Assembly: GCF_963576675.1 (NCBI RefSeq)
Contig: NC_088914.1
Span: 13,619,001 to 13,683,000 of the forward strand
Origin: Euphorbia lathyris
Taxonomy: Eukaryota > Streptophyta > Magnoliopsida > Malpighiales > Euphorbiaceae
Direction: 5' to 3'
Length of the DNA stretch: 64,000 bases
Part shown: positions 1 through 9,943 of the stretch, piece by piece
Layout: each line of letters starts with the position of its first letter
Numbering within the stretch: the stretch's first letter is position 1
The notes under the pieces: model-generated
Databases searched by the model: none
Seen by the model: only the letters and a program-made list of their open reading frames with translations
Told to the model about the DNA's origin: nothing
Position numbers and translations under genes: made by a program

Positions 1-345
1 ATATTCTAAGGAACTTTAATTCCTATAAATTTTCATTTTGAGGTCTTTTAGGTATTGTGTTAGGAGCAAGAGTGAATTTTTAGAGAGATAACGTTTCAAA
101 AAAAGATGATTTTGGAAAATAAGAAATGTGGTTTCATGGTAAATATCGTTTTGAACAACTTTAATTCTTGAATATTTTCATTTTGAGGTCGGTAACAGTC
201 ATTTTAAGTAGTTGGTTAAAGTTGAATGGCTACTGGCGTTAAAAAGTGTAAAGTCTAGTGACCATACCATTAAGAATTGAAATGCAATAGTCACAATCTT
301 AAAATGGATAAAATCCAGTGATCATGAGTGTAATTTACCCAAATC
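1..345. repeat. Partial MITE-like repeat
   Basis: This stretch shares phrases with the complete foldback element at 45705-46182, for example AACTTTAATTCTTGAA followed by an ATTTTCATTTT run, and it ends in GTAATTTACCC. It reads as one arm of a related Mutator-like MITE cut by the window edge. No ORF of note is present. The family assignment is by eye only. Confidence 0.4.
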
Positions 346-734
346 ATTTGTAGCACTTTTAATTTCTAAAAAATAGCATCCGCATTGTTATAAGAAAATA
401 TAGTTATAAATTTGTATGTTCTAATTGTCTAGGTCTAAGAATTATATTTATTGTCGTTACATCTTTTAAGAATTTTAATTTCTGTATTTCTTTTAACAAA
501 TTTTTTATTTTTGGACTCCTCCATCCATGTGTCTAGATGTGTGCTGCGATTTGTTTAGGTCTAGGGTTACTTCTCTAACTATTTCATCTTTTAAGATTTA
601 ATTTCTATATTTTTATTATTATTGAAAAAATAATATTTTTGGATCCCTATATTCCTTGGGTCTTGGACAGACGCCCTTCTTGCCCATGCCCAGGGACGGC
701 CCTAGTCCTTGTAAAACTGAGTATATACATGATG

Positions 735-1340
735 TGATGGGTTTTAAAATGAAATGAATTTCACATTAAAAATAGAGAGTGAGAACCTAACTTATATTCA
801 TAAGATGTATTTTAAATTCGGAGACTAAAGAAATAGGACTTAGCTTAAAGCGGACAATATATACATAATTTTAGATTAGACTTTTACACTTAAAAGAAAG
901 TTGCATGTAATTTACTCCTAAAATAACGAGAATATATTTCACATTCTATAGAATATATTTCACTACTCTTAAAACAACATGGAATAACTGATTTTTTATT
1001 TCAAATAAATCATTAAACAAAGTTTGAAAACAAAAAATCTAGTTAAAAAAGCTAAGAAACTGAAAGATAGAAAAAATTAGAAAACCGACATCGCAATTCT
1101 AATCCGGTAAAAAATAAATAATAATGATCTAAAAAGTATTAAAAATATTTAAAACCATTTAAAAAAGAATTAAAAAAACTACAAAACGTTCAAGTTCATA
1201 TATTTTTATTCAACTTTAGCATTACATAAATTCAATAAGAGTGGATGAAAACCACTAAAAGTGAATGAAATCGTTATAACTCAATTTCAAATCATTGAAA
1301 AACATTAATAAATCATAGAAAATAATATCAAAAGCAGCAG
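735..1340. repeat. Tandem segmental block, copy A (gene-less)
   Basis: It matches the upstream flanks of the two secreted-protein genes at 4550-5570 plus 7069-7277 and at 10205-11204. The shared landmark is the stretch with CACTACTCTTAAAACAA, then ATCATTAAACA and AAAAGCTAAGAAACTGAAAG. In the other copies this block lies upstream (higher coordinates) of a minus-strand gene. Here no matching gene lies to the left inside the window, so it is an orphan flank of a third repeat unit. Homology fades after about 1340. Confidence 0.75.
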
Positions 1341-1368
1341 AATAGACTTTGCCTTTGATATCCTTCTG

Positions 1369-1830
1369 TTGGGATTATCCTCGCAAATCGCAGCGGAAAA
1401 CACAAAATTTCTTCGCTAAATCTCATAAAGTAGAGTAGGATCACAGACACGATAATGGTATGATTAACAAAAACATGCCATTCTTCTTTGGATTGAGAGC
1501 GAGACAACTTGAATTAACCAAGAATGAATAAGGAGATGCAACTCTAGCGACCTTCCTCCACATTCTCACACACCGAAAAGCTTCTGATTAGATCGTGTGC
1601 TAGCTACCGGTCTATTAAAATTAGGGTTCTAACTTTTTGTGTGTAAACAGAAAACATAGAAAAGAATGTACTAACTTTTCTAACTAGTCTAGAATTTTGA
1701 AACAACCCCAAATCTTGGGGGAAAGAGATGGGGGACACTCTAGGTAAAGGGGAGAGTTTTCCAACTCAAAACTCTATTTTATTCTAATTAGGAAATCTGA
1801 TTTTATTCAATGTAGTGAATTCTAGCCGAG
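1369..1830. repeat. Possible Copia LTR fragment (reverse orientation)
   Basis: It begins TGTTGGGATTATCC and contains GCAGCGGAAAAC followed by pyrimidine-rich text, resembling the layout of the reverse-oriented Copia LTR at 48630. No primer-binding site, partner LTR or target-site duplication was found. It may be a solo LTR remnant or unrelated. Apart from this I see nothing definable between 1340 and 2160. Confidence 0.25.
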
Positions 1831-2161
1831 CTGATGTAGTTTTGGGGATTTTGGCAAGATGAAGTGCCTTTTGCGCCGCAAAGAGAGTGTAAGTTGAAGT
1901 AGTATAATCCGCCTCCACCTCCACCTCCGCAAGATGACTTGAAGCTTGGGTAGTTCTACTGTCTTTTCTATTACGTTTTAAAGTTCAGTGGTAGTACAAT
2001 GAAAATAAGTAAAGTTCAATGACTATAAGTGCAATTTATCCACTAGATATATATTAGACCAACTTTATATGATAAATTTTTATTTTTATAATTTATACAT
2101 TTATTAGGTTTCAAAATGATCAAAAATTTTTAACACTCTTTAACATTAGATGTAAGAGAAA

Positions 2162-2167
2162 TTTATT
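2162..2167 (-). terminator. Poly(A) signal of the first secreted-protein gene
   Basis: On the minus strand AATAAA lies directly after the TAA at 2169-2171, which is the in-frame stop that would end the gene if the earlier stop at 2295-2297 were absent. Its position supports 2169 as the ancestral end of the reading frame. Confidence 0.45.
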
Positions 2168-2168
2168 C

Positions 2169-2294
2169 TTAACTAGTAAAGCGCTTAATTCCATCGCCTT
2201 GGGAAGACCTCTCTTGACTTCCTTGACCGGAAGAACCCTGCTCCATATTTCCACTTGCAGAAGCACCTCCTTGAGTGGTCGTAGTTGCAGAACC
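2169..2294 (-). other. Former C-terminal coding segment beyond a premature stop
   Basis: After the TAA at 2295-2297 the same minus-strand frame stays open for 41 codons, ending at TAA 2169-2171. The segment is still Gly/Ser/Gln-rich (for example GGASASGNMEQGSS) and ends in the basic tail GIKRFTS. The composition and the following AATAAA suggest it was the original C terminus. CAA to TAA would be a one-base explanation for the stop. Confidence 0.6.
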
Positions 2295-3842
2295 TTAAGG
2301 AGTGCCTGCTGAACCAGAGATTGAGCCAGATTTTTCAGCTTTGCCTGAACCTGAGAACGAGCCAGATTTTTCAGCTTTGCCTGAACCTGAGAATGAGCCA
2401 GATTTTTCAGCTTTATGGGAACCTGAGAATGAGCCAGAGGCTTCGGCTCTATGGGAACCTGAGAATGAGCCAGATTTTTCGGCTTTGTGGGAACCTGAGA
2501 ATGAGCCTGACATGGAGCCAGATTTTTGGCCTGATATGGAGCCAGAGCTTTGGCCAGAGCCTGAACCTGATATAGAGCCAGAGCTTTGGCCTGAGCCTGA
2601 ACCTGAAGCAGAACCTGAACCTGAGGCAGAACTTGAACCTGAGACTTCGCCCGAGCTTTTGCCTGAGCCTGAAGCAGAACCTGAACCTGCGCCAGAGCTT
2701 TCGCTTTTTCCTGAACTTGAACCTGAACCTGAGACTGCGCCAGAACTTTCGCCTTTGCCTGAACCAGAACCTGAGATTGAGCCGGAGCTTTCGCTTTTTC
2801 CTGAACCTGAGACTTCGCCAGATTTTTCGCCTTTGGCTGAACCAGAGATTGAGCCAGAGCTTTCGCTTTTTCCTGAACCTGAGACTTCGCCAGATTTTTC
2901 GCCTTTGGTTGAACCTGAGACTTCGCCAGATTTTTCGCCTTTGGCTGAACCAGAGATTGAGCCAGAGCTTTCGCTTTTTCCTGAACCTGAACCTGAGACT
3001 TCGCCAGATTTTTCGCCTTTGGCTGAACCTGAGACTTCGCCAGAGCTTTCGCTTTTTCCTGAACCTGACATGGAGCCAGAGCTTTGGCCTGACCCTGAAC
3101 CCGACATTGAGCCAGAGCTTTGGCCGGATCCTGAACCTGACATGGAGCCAGAGCTTTGGCCTGAGCCTGAACCTGACATTGAGCCAGAGCTTTGGCCTGA
3201 ACCTGATAATGAGCCAGAGCTTTCGCTTTTTCCTGAACCTGACATAGAGCCAGAGCTTTGGCCTGAAGCTGAGCCAGAGCTTTGGCCTGAGCCTGAAGCT
3301 GAAGCTGAGCCAGAGCCTTGGCCTGAACCTGAAGCTGAGCTAGAGCCTTGGGCTGAGCCTGAAGCTGAGCCAGAGCCTTGGCCTGAACCTGAAGCAGAGC
3401 CAGAGCTTTGGCCTGAACCTGACATTGAGCCAGAGCTTTGGCCTGAGCCTGAACCTGACATGGAGCCAGAGCTTTGGCCGGATCCTGAACCTGACATTGA
3501 ACCAGAGCTTTGGCCGGAGCCTGAACCCGACATTGAACCAGAGCTTTGGCCTGAGCCTGAACCCGACATTTGGCCAGAGCTTTGGGCCGAGCCTGAACCT
3601 GACATTTGGCCAGAGCTTTGGGCCGAGCCTGAACCTGAGAATTGTCCCGAGCTTTGGCCGGAAGCAGAACCTCCTCCTCCACCGGAAATACCAAATTTGG
3701 ATCCACCAGCGCAAGCACCAAAATGACAACCTCCATGGTGGTGTCCAATGATTTTCTTCAAATGAGCATCGGTTACTGATGAAAAGGACAATGATATCAC
3801 AAATAGTGAAATGCATAAGAATAAGCACTCATAAGTCCTCAT
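2295..3842 (-). CDS. Secreted Gly/Ser-rich silk-like repeat protein, copy 1
   Basis: The reading frame is 515 codons, uninterrupted, and starts at the ATG at 3840-3842. Residues 1-26 form a hydrophobic signal peptide with likely cleavage after VTDA. Residues 34-47 hold a His-triplet/Cys pair ([14 protein letters not shown]), followed by a Gly5 run. From about residue 59 to the end there are imperfect 10-12-residue repeats: first [12 protein letters not shown] type, then a charged zone ([19 protein letters not shown]), then [12 protein letters not shown]. The protein is predicted to be exported and disordered or fibre-like, perhaps cell-wall associated; that role is inference. The start is supported by a TATA box about 110 bp upstream and by an identical N terminus in the paralogue at 8878-9828. 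The frame ends at a probable premature stop. I do not recognise a named family. Long open frames on the opposite strand (PEPEPE-rich) are by-products of the repeat. Confidence 0.8.
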   Translation of the reverse strand: MRTYECLFLCISLFVISLSFSSVTDAHLKKIIGHHHGGCHFGACAGGSKFGISGGGGGSASGQSSGQFSGSGSAQSSGQMSGSGSAQSSGQMSGSGSGQSSGSMSGSGSGQSSGSMSGSGSGQSSGSMSGSGSGQSSGSMSGSGQSSGSASGSGQGSGSASGSAQGSSSASGSGQGSGSASASGSGQSSGSASGQSSGSMSGSGKSESSGSLSGSGQSSGSMSGSGSGQSSGSMSGSGSGQSSGSMSGSGSGQSSGSMSGSGKSESSGEVSGSAKGEKSGEVSGSGSGKSESSGSISGSAKGEKSGEVSGSTKGEKSGEVSGSGKSESSGSISGSAKGEKSGEVSGSGKSESSGSISGSGSGKGESSGAVSGSGSSSGKSESSGAGSGSASGSGKSSGEVSGSSSASGSGSASGSGSGQSSGSISGSGSGQSSGSISGQKSGSMSGSFSGSHKAEKSGSFSGSHRAEASGSFSGSHKAEKSGSFSGSGKAEKSGSFSGSGKAEKSGSISGSAGTP

Positions 3843-3952
3843 TTTTCTAGTTTTGGTTTTCTAACTTTTTTTTTTTTTATAAATAGAAGATATATAAATG
3901 TTCTTTTTGTTGTTATTGAAGAACTTGATTTTGAAGTTGCAATACTTTGGCA

Positions 3953-3960
3953 TATTTATA
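3953..3960 (-). promoter_or_regulatory. TATA box of copy 1
   Basis: TATAAATA on the minus strand lies 111-118 bp upstream of the ATG at 3842, giving a 5' leader of roughly 80 nt. The whole interval 3843-4225 is closely matched upstream of copy 2 (9829-10225), including this box at the same spacing, so the promoter was duplicated with the gene. Confidence 0.7.
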
Positions 3961-4239
3961 CATAGTTTTTGTCCTACATTGATGGGTGTTCCTCCATAAT
4001 TGTAGAAGATTTAAGGTTTTCCAGTGTTCCAAGTGTTAATTTTTGAAATTGCAGTTTTCGTTTGAATAGGGAAAATCCTTTAGTTTAGGAATCAAAAATT
4101 GACCCTGATTATTTCTCAGGATATTCACTCAGTTTAGCCCTTAGGAATTGGTCTTCATTTTCTATTTTTATTTTCAATATTCTGAAAAATTAATTTACAT
4201 TTTTAAATTATAATTTGATGTTAGAACTGAAATTAGATT

Positions 4240-4550
4240 ATTTACATTTTTTTTTTCTTTTCAGGAGGGAAAACCATGTATTTTTGCATTTTGCACTTTA
4301 AGTTATTGGGAAAGTTCAATTTTAATATAGTTTAAGTTTGTCCACATTTTAAGACTCGTACAATACATCTTTCGCATTTAACGTACTTTTTTTACGGCCG
4401 AGTGATCAAATGATTACATTTTACGCAAGTTTAGGGGCTAACTGAACATTTTTTGCAAGTTCAGGGAGCTATCAGGACACTTTGAAAGTTCAGGGTGCCA
4501 ATCAAACTTTTTGAATAAGTTCAGGGGGCAAATGATGTATTAAGCCCATT
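4240..4550. mobile_element. Partial foldback MITE
   Basis: It matches the right half of the inverted-repeat element at 43604-44130. Shared phrases include TTAAGACTCGTACAATA, GAGCTATCAGGACA and AAATGATGTATTAAGC. It sits inside the upstream flank of copy 1 and is absent from the equivalent place upstream of copy 2, so it arrived after the duplication or was deleted from copy 2. No coding capacity. Confidence 0.55.
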
Positions 4551-5570
4551 AAAAAATTAAAAATATAGAATGAGATACTAAGTTATAAGTTATATTAATA
4601 GAGTGTATTTTAAATTTGGACACTCAAGAAATTGGATTTAGCTTTAACCATGTGTATATAATATTAAATTAGACTTTTATAATTAAAAGAAAATGTATGT
4701 AGTGTATCAGTGATTTTACCTGGTCAATGACTTACCAAGTGAATTTGGTAAGTCACTGTTAGATTTAAGTTTGTTAAAATCATATGGTGGAGATTAAAAC
4801 AATTGTATGGTTTAGCTTTGCACCTTCTATATCTAACGGTGACCGACCAAATTTACTTGGTCAGTGACAACGTGAAAACTACTTTTTACTTTACTCTAAT
4901 TACTATCACTTGAGTTATAGATACACTTAAATTAATAGTGGGTTCGGGGATGCGTATTTTTAGGAGCAAGTCTGCTAGGCCCACCTTATCCCGACCAATA
5001 AAATAAGTCCAAACACAATTAGATAAAACCGATTTAGCCAAATTATTTCAAGTGTCAAACACACGAATTATTTAGAATACTAGAAAATCGAAGGAAGTAT
5101 TCCTTAAATACTTTTTTTACAACATTCCTAAATCTAAACTTTAGGATGTTTTAAATCTCTGCTCTATGATTCTAATAAGCCTAAATCTAACCGTTTGATC
5201 ATTTAGGATACATGTGAATACTATTGTATAAATGTTTACTAAGCCAAACGATCTAAATTCTTTACATATCAAAATTCAAGCTACGCACAACTCTAGATTA
5301 AAATGCAAAGAAAAAGCATTTTCACATTCAATATCTCTATGAAATATATCTCACTACTCTTAAAACAACATGGAATAATTGAATTTTTGATGTGAAATAA
5401 ATCATTAAACAGAGTTTGAAAACAAAAAATCTTGTTAAAAAAGCTAAGAAACTGAAAGTTAGAAAAGCAACATTCAGAATCTAGATAAAAAATGATCTAA
5501 AAGGTATTAAAAATATTTAAAATGATTAAAAAAAAGAATAAAGCTACTACAATCAAATCAATAAAAACAC
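4550..5570. repeat. Tandem segmental block, copy B (first part)
   Basis: Upstream flank of gene copy 1, homologous to 735-1340 and to 10205-11020. A LINE insertion at 5571-7068 separates it from its remainder at 7069-7277. Shared landmarks with copy C include GGAGCAAG followed by CTGCTAGGCCCACC, and ACAATCAAATCAATAAAA just before the LINE. Confidence 0.75.
4709..4882. mobile_element. Short MITE with inverted ends
   Basis: About 175 bp present in block B and missing from block C. Its two ends are inverted relatives, each carrying a version of ACCAAGTAAATTTGGT followed by GTCAC and GTTAGAT. A perfect small hairpin (TGACTTACCAA/TTGGTAAGTCA) lies near the left end. Non-coding; superfamily undetermined. 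Confidence 0.5.
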
Positions 5571-7068
5571 GTTGTGGACACGGGTTCTATGACACAAGTA
5601 CGCAAAGAATCGAAGTGGGATGGAGCAGTTTCAGTACCGCCAAGCTTGTAGCCACCCATGGAGATGTCTGATTAAAGGGGCGGAAGTCTTATAGAACTGT
5701 TAACAATGGCAAATCATGCAGGTTCTGGACCGGATGGAAGGATGAACAGACGTTAGCAGAAGTAGCGACAGGAAACATCCCAGAAGAGGAGAAATCAAGA
5801 ACAGTTGAGTCATACTGGGATAAGACGGTGGGATGGAAATGGTCCGAGTTTTCAAGTATCATTCCAGTGGATTGGCTGCTGAAAATAGCGTCGTGTGTCA
5901 TCTTTGATGAGGTGGAAGAAGAAGACGAATGGAGCTGGCCGGAATCTCCAACTGGTCAATTCACAGTGGCCTCGCCTACCAGCTTCATCAGCGACAAGGA
6001 AGTGTTCAGATTCAAGACATGATTTATGAACTAATTTGGAAGCTATGGACCCCTGAGCGTATCAGATACTTCATCTGGATGCTCACAGGGGATAACATTT
6101 TATCAAATGTTGTGCGAGTCCACCGGCATATTGCAACTGACCCGTTTTGCAAATTTTGCTCCCAACCTGAGACCGCGCTTCATATTGTTTGCGATTGCTA
6201 TCGGGGAAAGGAAGTTTGGGCACTACTATAGCCAGAACGGGTGGTACAAAATTTTTTCATTGGGAACATTAATTCGTGGATCAGAATTAACCTTGAATGC
6301 ACGAGATTATGGGACAGAGTCCGATGGGGTGTGTGGTTTGCAACTGTCGTGTGGTGGCTATAGAGATGGAGGAACTCTGCAATTTTGGACCCAGAGTTTA
6401 GAATGCCCAGCGACGTGATCCAGTTCATTCGAAGCTAGAGGGTCGCCTTTGTGAGAGCCTTTTCGATAACGAAGGGAGGTATCAGAGGGGATCAGATGGA
6501 GATTAACGTAGGATGGAAGCCACCAGAAATAAATTGGGTCAAAATCAATTCCGATGGAGCTAGTAAGGGAAACCCGGGGTTTGCAAGCACGAGAGGTCTC
6601 ATTCGAGATAGCAACGGAATTTGGCGAGTTTTTTTTTTTGATGAACTTAGGGATATGCACAGCGGTTCTAGCCGAGCGATGGGGATTATACTTTGGGCTA
6701 GACTATGCTTGGAAGCAGGGATTTAGACAGGTCATCATGGAGCTTGACTCGCAAGTTGTAGTCCGACTCATGCAACATGATGTGACCCGACATAGATACT
6801 CTTGGTTACTCAGGCAATGCAAAAAACTTCTGGCTAGGAATTGCGTTGTAAGACTTCAGCACGTCTACAAAGAGAGTGACCAAGCTGCTGATTGGATGAC
6901 AAACTTCGCGGGCTCTCTAGCCTTGGGTCATGTCGAGTGTGGTGTGCCGCCTGCAGGCATCCAGGATATTCTTCATCGAGATAGATTGGGGACTTCTTTT
7001 CCTCGCCTAGTTAATAGTTAGTTTCCCGGGATTTCACTCCATGTAACAAAAAAAAAAAAAAAAAAAAC
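5571..7068 (+). mobile_element. 5'-truncated LINE (L1-type) insertion
   Basis: The insertion is bounded by an 8-bp target duplication AAAAACAC (5563-5570 and 7069-7076) and ends in an A-rich tail at about 7048-7067. The paralogous block C keeps the uninterrupted site near 10851-10885, which defines both edges. Only the 3' end of a plant L1 ORF2 remains: the region after reverse transcriptase with the zinc-finger-like domain, and an RNase H domain. Endonuclease and reverse transcriptase are missing, typical of incomplete reverse transcription. Confidence 0.85.
5680..7021 (+). pseudogene. LINE ORF2 3' remnant: zf-RVT and RNase H
   Basis: Pieces of one protein appear in shifting frames. A W-rich segment (WKWSEFSSIIP) lies near 5830. 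The zinc-finger-like reverse-transcriptase-associated domain spans about 5985-6230 (CKFCSQPETALHIVCDC). The RNase H domain runs from about 6530 (KINSDGASKGNPG) to the end (SFPRLVNS, 7021). A frameshift lies in the T-run near 6631, and another disruption lies between 5930 and 6020. In plant L1 elements RNase H helps clear the RNA template; this copy cannot make an intact protein. Confidence 0.8.
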
Positions 7069-7277
7069 AAAAACACATCTACTTTCATATACTTTTATTC
7101 AACTTCAGCGTTACATAAATTTAATAAGAATGGATGAAAACTAATGAAAGGGAATGAAATCATTATAACTCAATTTCAAATGATTAACAAAATTAATAAA
7201 TAGTAGAAAATAATATCAAAATACACTACTTTCAAATAAACTTCAAAAGAGTAACACTTAAACTCAGAACACCAACT
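7069..7277. repeat. Tandem segmental block, copy B (remainder)
   Basis: It continues block B after the LINE and matches 10880-11019 plus 11166-11204 of block C. It includes CTTCAAAAGAGTAACACTTAAA at 7240-7265, the empty-site equivalent of the SINE insertion in block C. Homology ends at AACACCAACT, about 7277. Confidence 0.7.
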
Positions 7278-7727
7278 TTCGATTCCCCACTTCGTCAAAA
7301 TTTAGTCTTCATTGGTAGGTGATCTGTAAATTCCACTGTAAATCCTCATCGAGGTCTGTGATTTACCTGACCTTGAAAGTGGGTAGACCTACCTTTACCT
7401 AAATTTTTTTCTAAAAGTGTTGGCAATATTTAAGTGCATCATTAATATTCAAAATTTAACATTCAAATATTTAAATTTTTTAAATATTTTTTTATATATA
7501 TCATTTAAAAAAATTAAAATTAGTGAGATAGAAATACTATAAAATTTATATAAATATGAGATTAAAATTATTTACAATTTATAGATATAATTTTTTTAGA
7601 TTTCATTAGGGTCAAGTAACCCCACCCTTTTGGATGAAGTTCCGTCTTTTCCATCTAATTTCGTTTTGAACTTTGCAGAGTTCATAACTGACTTGAAACC
7701 CTCCACCATGACCATGATGATGACCAT
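7278..7727. other. AT-rich spacer, no feature recognised
   Basis: Non-coding, very AT-rich in the middle. Near 7700-7735 the minus strand can be read as a His/Gly-rich peptide (NGHHHGHGGGF) slightly reminiscent of the HHHGGC motif of the secreted proteins, but the similarity is too short to support a gene. Confidence 0.4.
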
Positions 7728-8545
7728 TAGCGGTGGACAAAAAATCCGATCAAACCGGTAAACGAATCGAAAACCGGTAACACGAACCGGAAAAAGCGGT
7801 TAACCGAATTGGTGAATTTCTTAATGGTTAAAAAAATAAATAGGTACTGGTTTCGGTTTCAGTTTTTGGTTAGCGTGTTGACAAACCACGGTTAACGTTA
7901 ACCGAACCATTTAATAAATATAAATTTTAAAAAAATATATATATTATATAACATATATTATATAACATAGAGTATTATAAGATTAAAAAAAAAAAAAAGC
8001 CTTTAACATATATTAAAAAGTAAAGCTGCCTGGCATAATAAACATAGATCACTATTCTTCTCCTCTCACACACCACGCCACTTACTATCGTAAGTTTGTA
8101 ACCTCTCTCACACCGCCCGCTGTCTCTCTTCCTCTCCTCCTCTCTCACACCGCCCGCCGTTTCTCTTCCTCACAACGCCGTTCCAACGTGAGACTCCTCC
8201 TCTCACACACCACCGTCCTTCCGATCTCGCACACAACCGTTCGTCTCTCCTCCTCACATCACCGCTGTCTCTCCTCCTCACATCGCTGATGTCCTTCCAA
8301 TCTTGCACACAACCGTCCGTCTCTCCTCCTCACACCGCCGCTGTCCTTCCGATCTTGCACACAACCTCCGTTGATTTTTAGTTAACTAGTGAGAATTAGT
8401 TAAAAACCATTAACCGAAAAACCTAATCGAAATTAATGGTTAACCGGTTGTATAGTTAACCGATTGATATGGACCGGTTTCGGTTTGGATGGTTAAAAAA
8501 CCATTGGTAACGATTCGGTTAATTTTAGTTATACTTTAATTTACT
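7728..8545. repeat. hAT-like repeat with AACCGG/GGTTAACCG motifs
   Basis: Both ends are crowded with AACCGG, CGGTTAACCG and CGGTTTCGG motifs in opposite orientations, a pattern common in subterminal regions of plant hAT elements. The centre (about 8050-8370) is pyrimidine-rich and carries imperfect repeats of CTCTCCTCCTCACA with CCGCCG and CTTCCGATCTTGCACACAACC-like phrases. No transposase frame and no 8-bp target duplication were found, so the family call is tentative. Confidence 0.35.
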
Positions 8546-8761
8546 TTTAAACCAAACACGACACGTTATTAAATCTTTACTTTATATTACCTTGGTTCCA
8601 AACACAATACAATATTTCATAGGATATTATTATACTTCATCTTAATTACCTTACTTTATCCAAATATAGTATAAGTTATAAACTTATAGGGACAGAATAA
8701 CTCTTTATTAAAACTTGAAGATAAATACAATACACACATATATATATATTGTGAAAACCAA

Positions 8762-8880
8762 AACCCTAGCCTTTGCCTCATAATCGTAGTCGACTTCATA
8801 AACCGTGTGGAAGACTAACTTTAATCAATTGTTTCCTATACAAATATACTACTCATTTGCGTATGTGGTAATTATCCTTA
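8762..8880. repeat. Duplicated 3'-flank segment, copy 1
   Basis: Nearly identical to 12490-12612; both contain GTCGACTTCATAAACCGTGT and ACTAACTTTAATCAATTG. It abuts the 3' end of gene copy 2 exactly where that gene loses similarity to copy 1, marking a rearrangement junction. Confidence 0.75.
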
Positions 8881-9828
8881 GACTGCGCCAGAACCTGAAC
8901 TTGAACTTGGACCTGAAACTACGCCAGAACTTTCGCCTTTGCCTGAACCAGAACCTGAGATTGAGCCGGAGCTTTCGCTTTTTCCTGAACCTGAACCTGA
9001 GACTTCGCCAGATTTTTCGCCTATGCCTGAACCAGAGATTGAGCCAGAACTTTCGGTTTTTCCTGAACCTGAACTTGAGACTTCGCCTGAACCAGAGATT
9101 GAGCCAGAGCTTTCACCTTTGCCTGAAGCTGAAGCTGAGCCAGAGCTTTCGCCGGATCCTGAACCTGACATGGAGCCAGAGCTTTGGCCTGACCCTGAAC
9201 CTGACATTGAGCCAGAGCTTTCGCCGGATCCTGAACCTGACATGGAGCCAGAGCTTTGGCCTGAGCCTGAACCTGATAATGAGCCAGAGCTTTCGCTTTT
9301 TCCTGAACCTGACATAGAGCCAGAGCTTTGGCCTGAACCTGAAGCAGAGCCAGTGCCTTGGCCTGAGCCTGAAGCTGAGCCAGAGCCTTGGCCTGAACCT
9401 GAAGCTGAACCAGAGCCTTGGCCTGAACCTAAACCTGAAGCAGAGCCAGAGATTTGGCCTGAACCTGACAATGAGCCAGAGCTTTCGCCTGAGCCTGAGC
9501 CTGAACCTGTCATGGAGCCAGAGCTTTGGCCGGATCCTGAACCTGACATGGAGCCAGCGCTTTGGCCTGAGCCTGAACCTGACATTTCGCCAGAGCTTTG
9601 GCCCGAGCCTGAACCTGAACCTGACATTTCGCCAGAGCTTTGGCCCGAGCCCAAACCTCCTCCTCCACCGGAAATATCAAATTTGGATCCACCAGCGCAA
9701 GCACCAAATTGACAATTGCCATGGTGGTGTCCAATGATTTTCTTCAAATGAGCATGGGTTACTGATGAAAAGGATAATGATATCACAAATAGTGAAATGC
9801 ATAAGAATAAGCACTCATAAGTCCTCAT
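8878..9828 (-). CDS. Secreted Gly/Ser-rich silk-like repeat protein, copy 2 (C-terminally truncated)
   Basis: The frame is 316 codons from the ATG at 9826-9828. The signal peptide matches copy 1 except for one residue in the cleavage region (VTHA for VTDA). The His/Cys motif is [14 protein letters not shown], followed by a Gly run and GS repeats ([14 protein letters not shown], later GKSESSG and GKGESSG). The [12 protein letters not shown] zone and basic tail of copy 1 are absent. The frame runs out at GSGAV and takes its TAA from the duplicated flank at 8762-8880, so the C terminus was lost by recombination. The TATA box and about 400 bp of promoter match copy 1, so expression is plausible. 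Repeat number differs between copies, as expected for slippage. Function is unknown; cell-wall or extracellular location is inferred from the signal peptide. Confidence 0.75.
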   Translation of the reverse strand: MRTYECLFLCISLFVISLSFSSVTHAHLKKIIGHHHGNCQFGACAGGSKFDISGGGGGLGSGQSSGEMSGSGSGSGQSSGEMSGSGSGQSAGSMSGSGSGQSSGSMTGSGSGSGESSGSLSGSGQISGSASGLGSGQGSGSASGSGQGSGSASGSGQGTGSASGSGQSSGSMSGSGKSESSGSLSGSGSGQSSGSMSGSGSGESSGSMSGSGSGQSSGSMSGSGSGESSGSASASGKGESSGSISGSGEVSSSGSGKTESSGSISGSGIGEKSGEVSGSGSGKSESSGSISGSGSGKGESSGVVSGPSSSSGSGAV

Positions 9829-9935
9829 TTTTCTAGTTTTGATTTTCTAACTTTTCTTTTTATAAATAGAAGATATATAAATGTTCTTTTTGTTGTTATT
9901 GAAGAACTTGATTTTGAAGTTGCAATACTTTGGCA

Positions 9936-9943
9936 TATTTATA
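9936..9943 (-). promoter_or_regulatory. TATA box of copy 2
   Basis: TATAAATA on the minus strand, 108-115 bp upstream of the ATG, in the same context (GGCATATTTATACATAG on plus) as the box of copy 1. Confidence 0.7.

Noticed and set aside
660..720. CAGGGACGGCCCTAG as a hAT terminal repeat
   Set aside because: The phrase resembles one hAT end, but no inverted partner or 8-bp target duplication was found nearby.
2302..3726. 474-codon plus-strand frame rich in Pro-Glu (PEPEPE, EPELWP), and a similar one at 8939-9712
   Set aside because: It is the antisense of the GS-repeat gene. GS codons of the forms GGC/TCA/GGT read backward as Pro/Glu codons without stops, and there is no promoter or conserved N terminus on that strand.
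2120..3748. 542-codon minus-strand frame in another phase of the repeat gene
   Set aside because: Begins inside the repeat gene without a signal peptide and simply follows the periodicity (QVQAKALA repeats). The 515-codon frame has the signal peptide and paralogue support.
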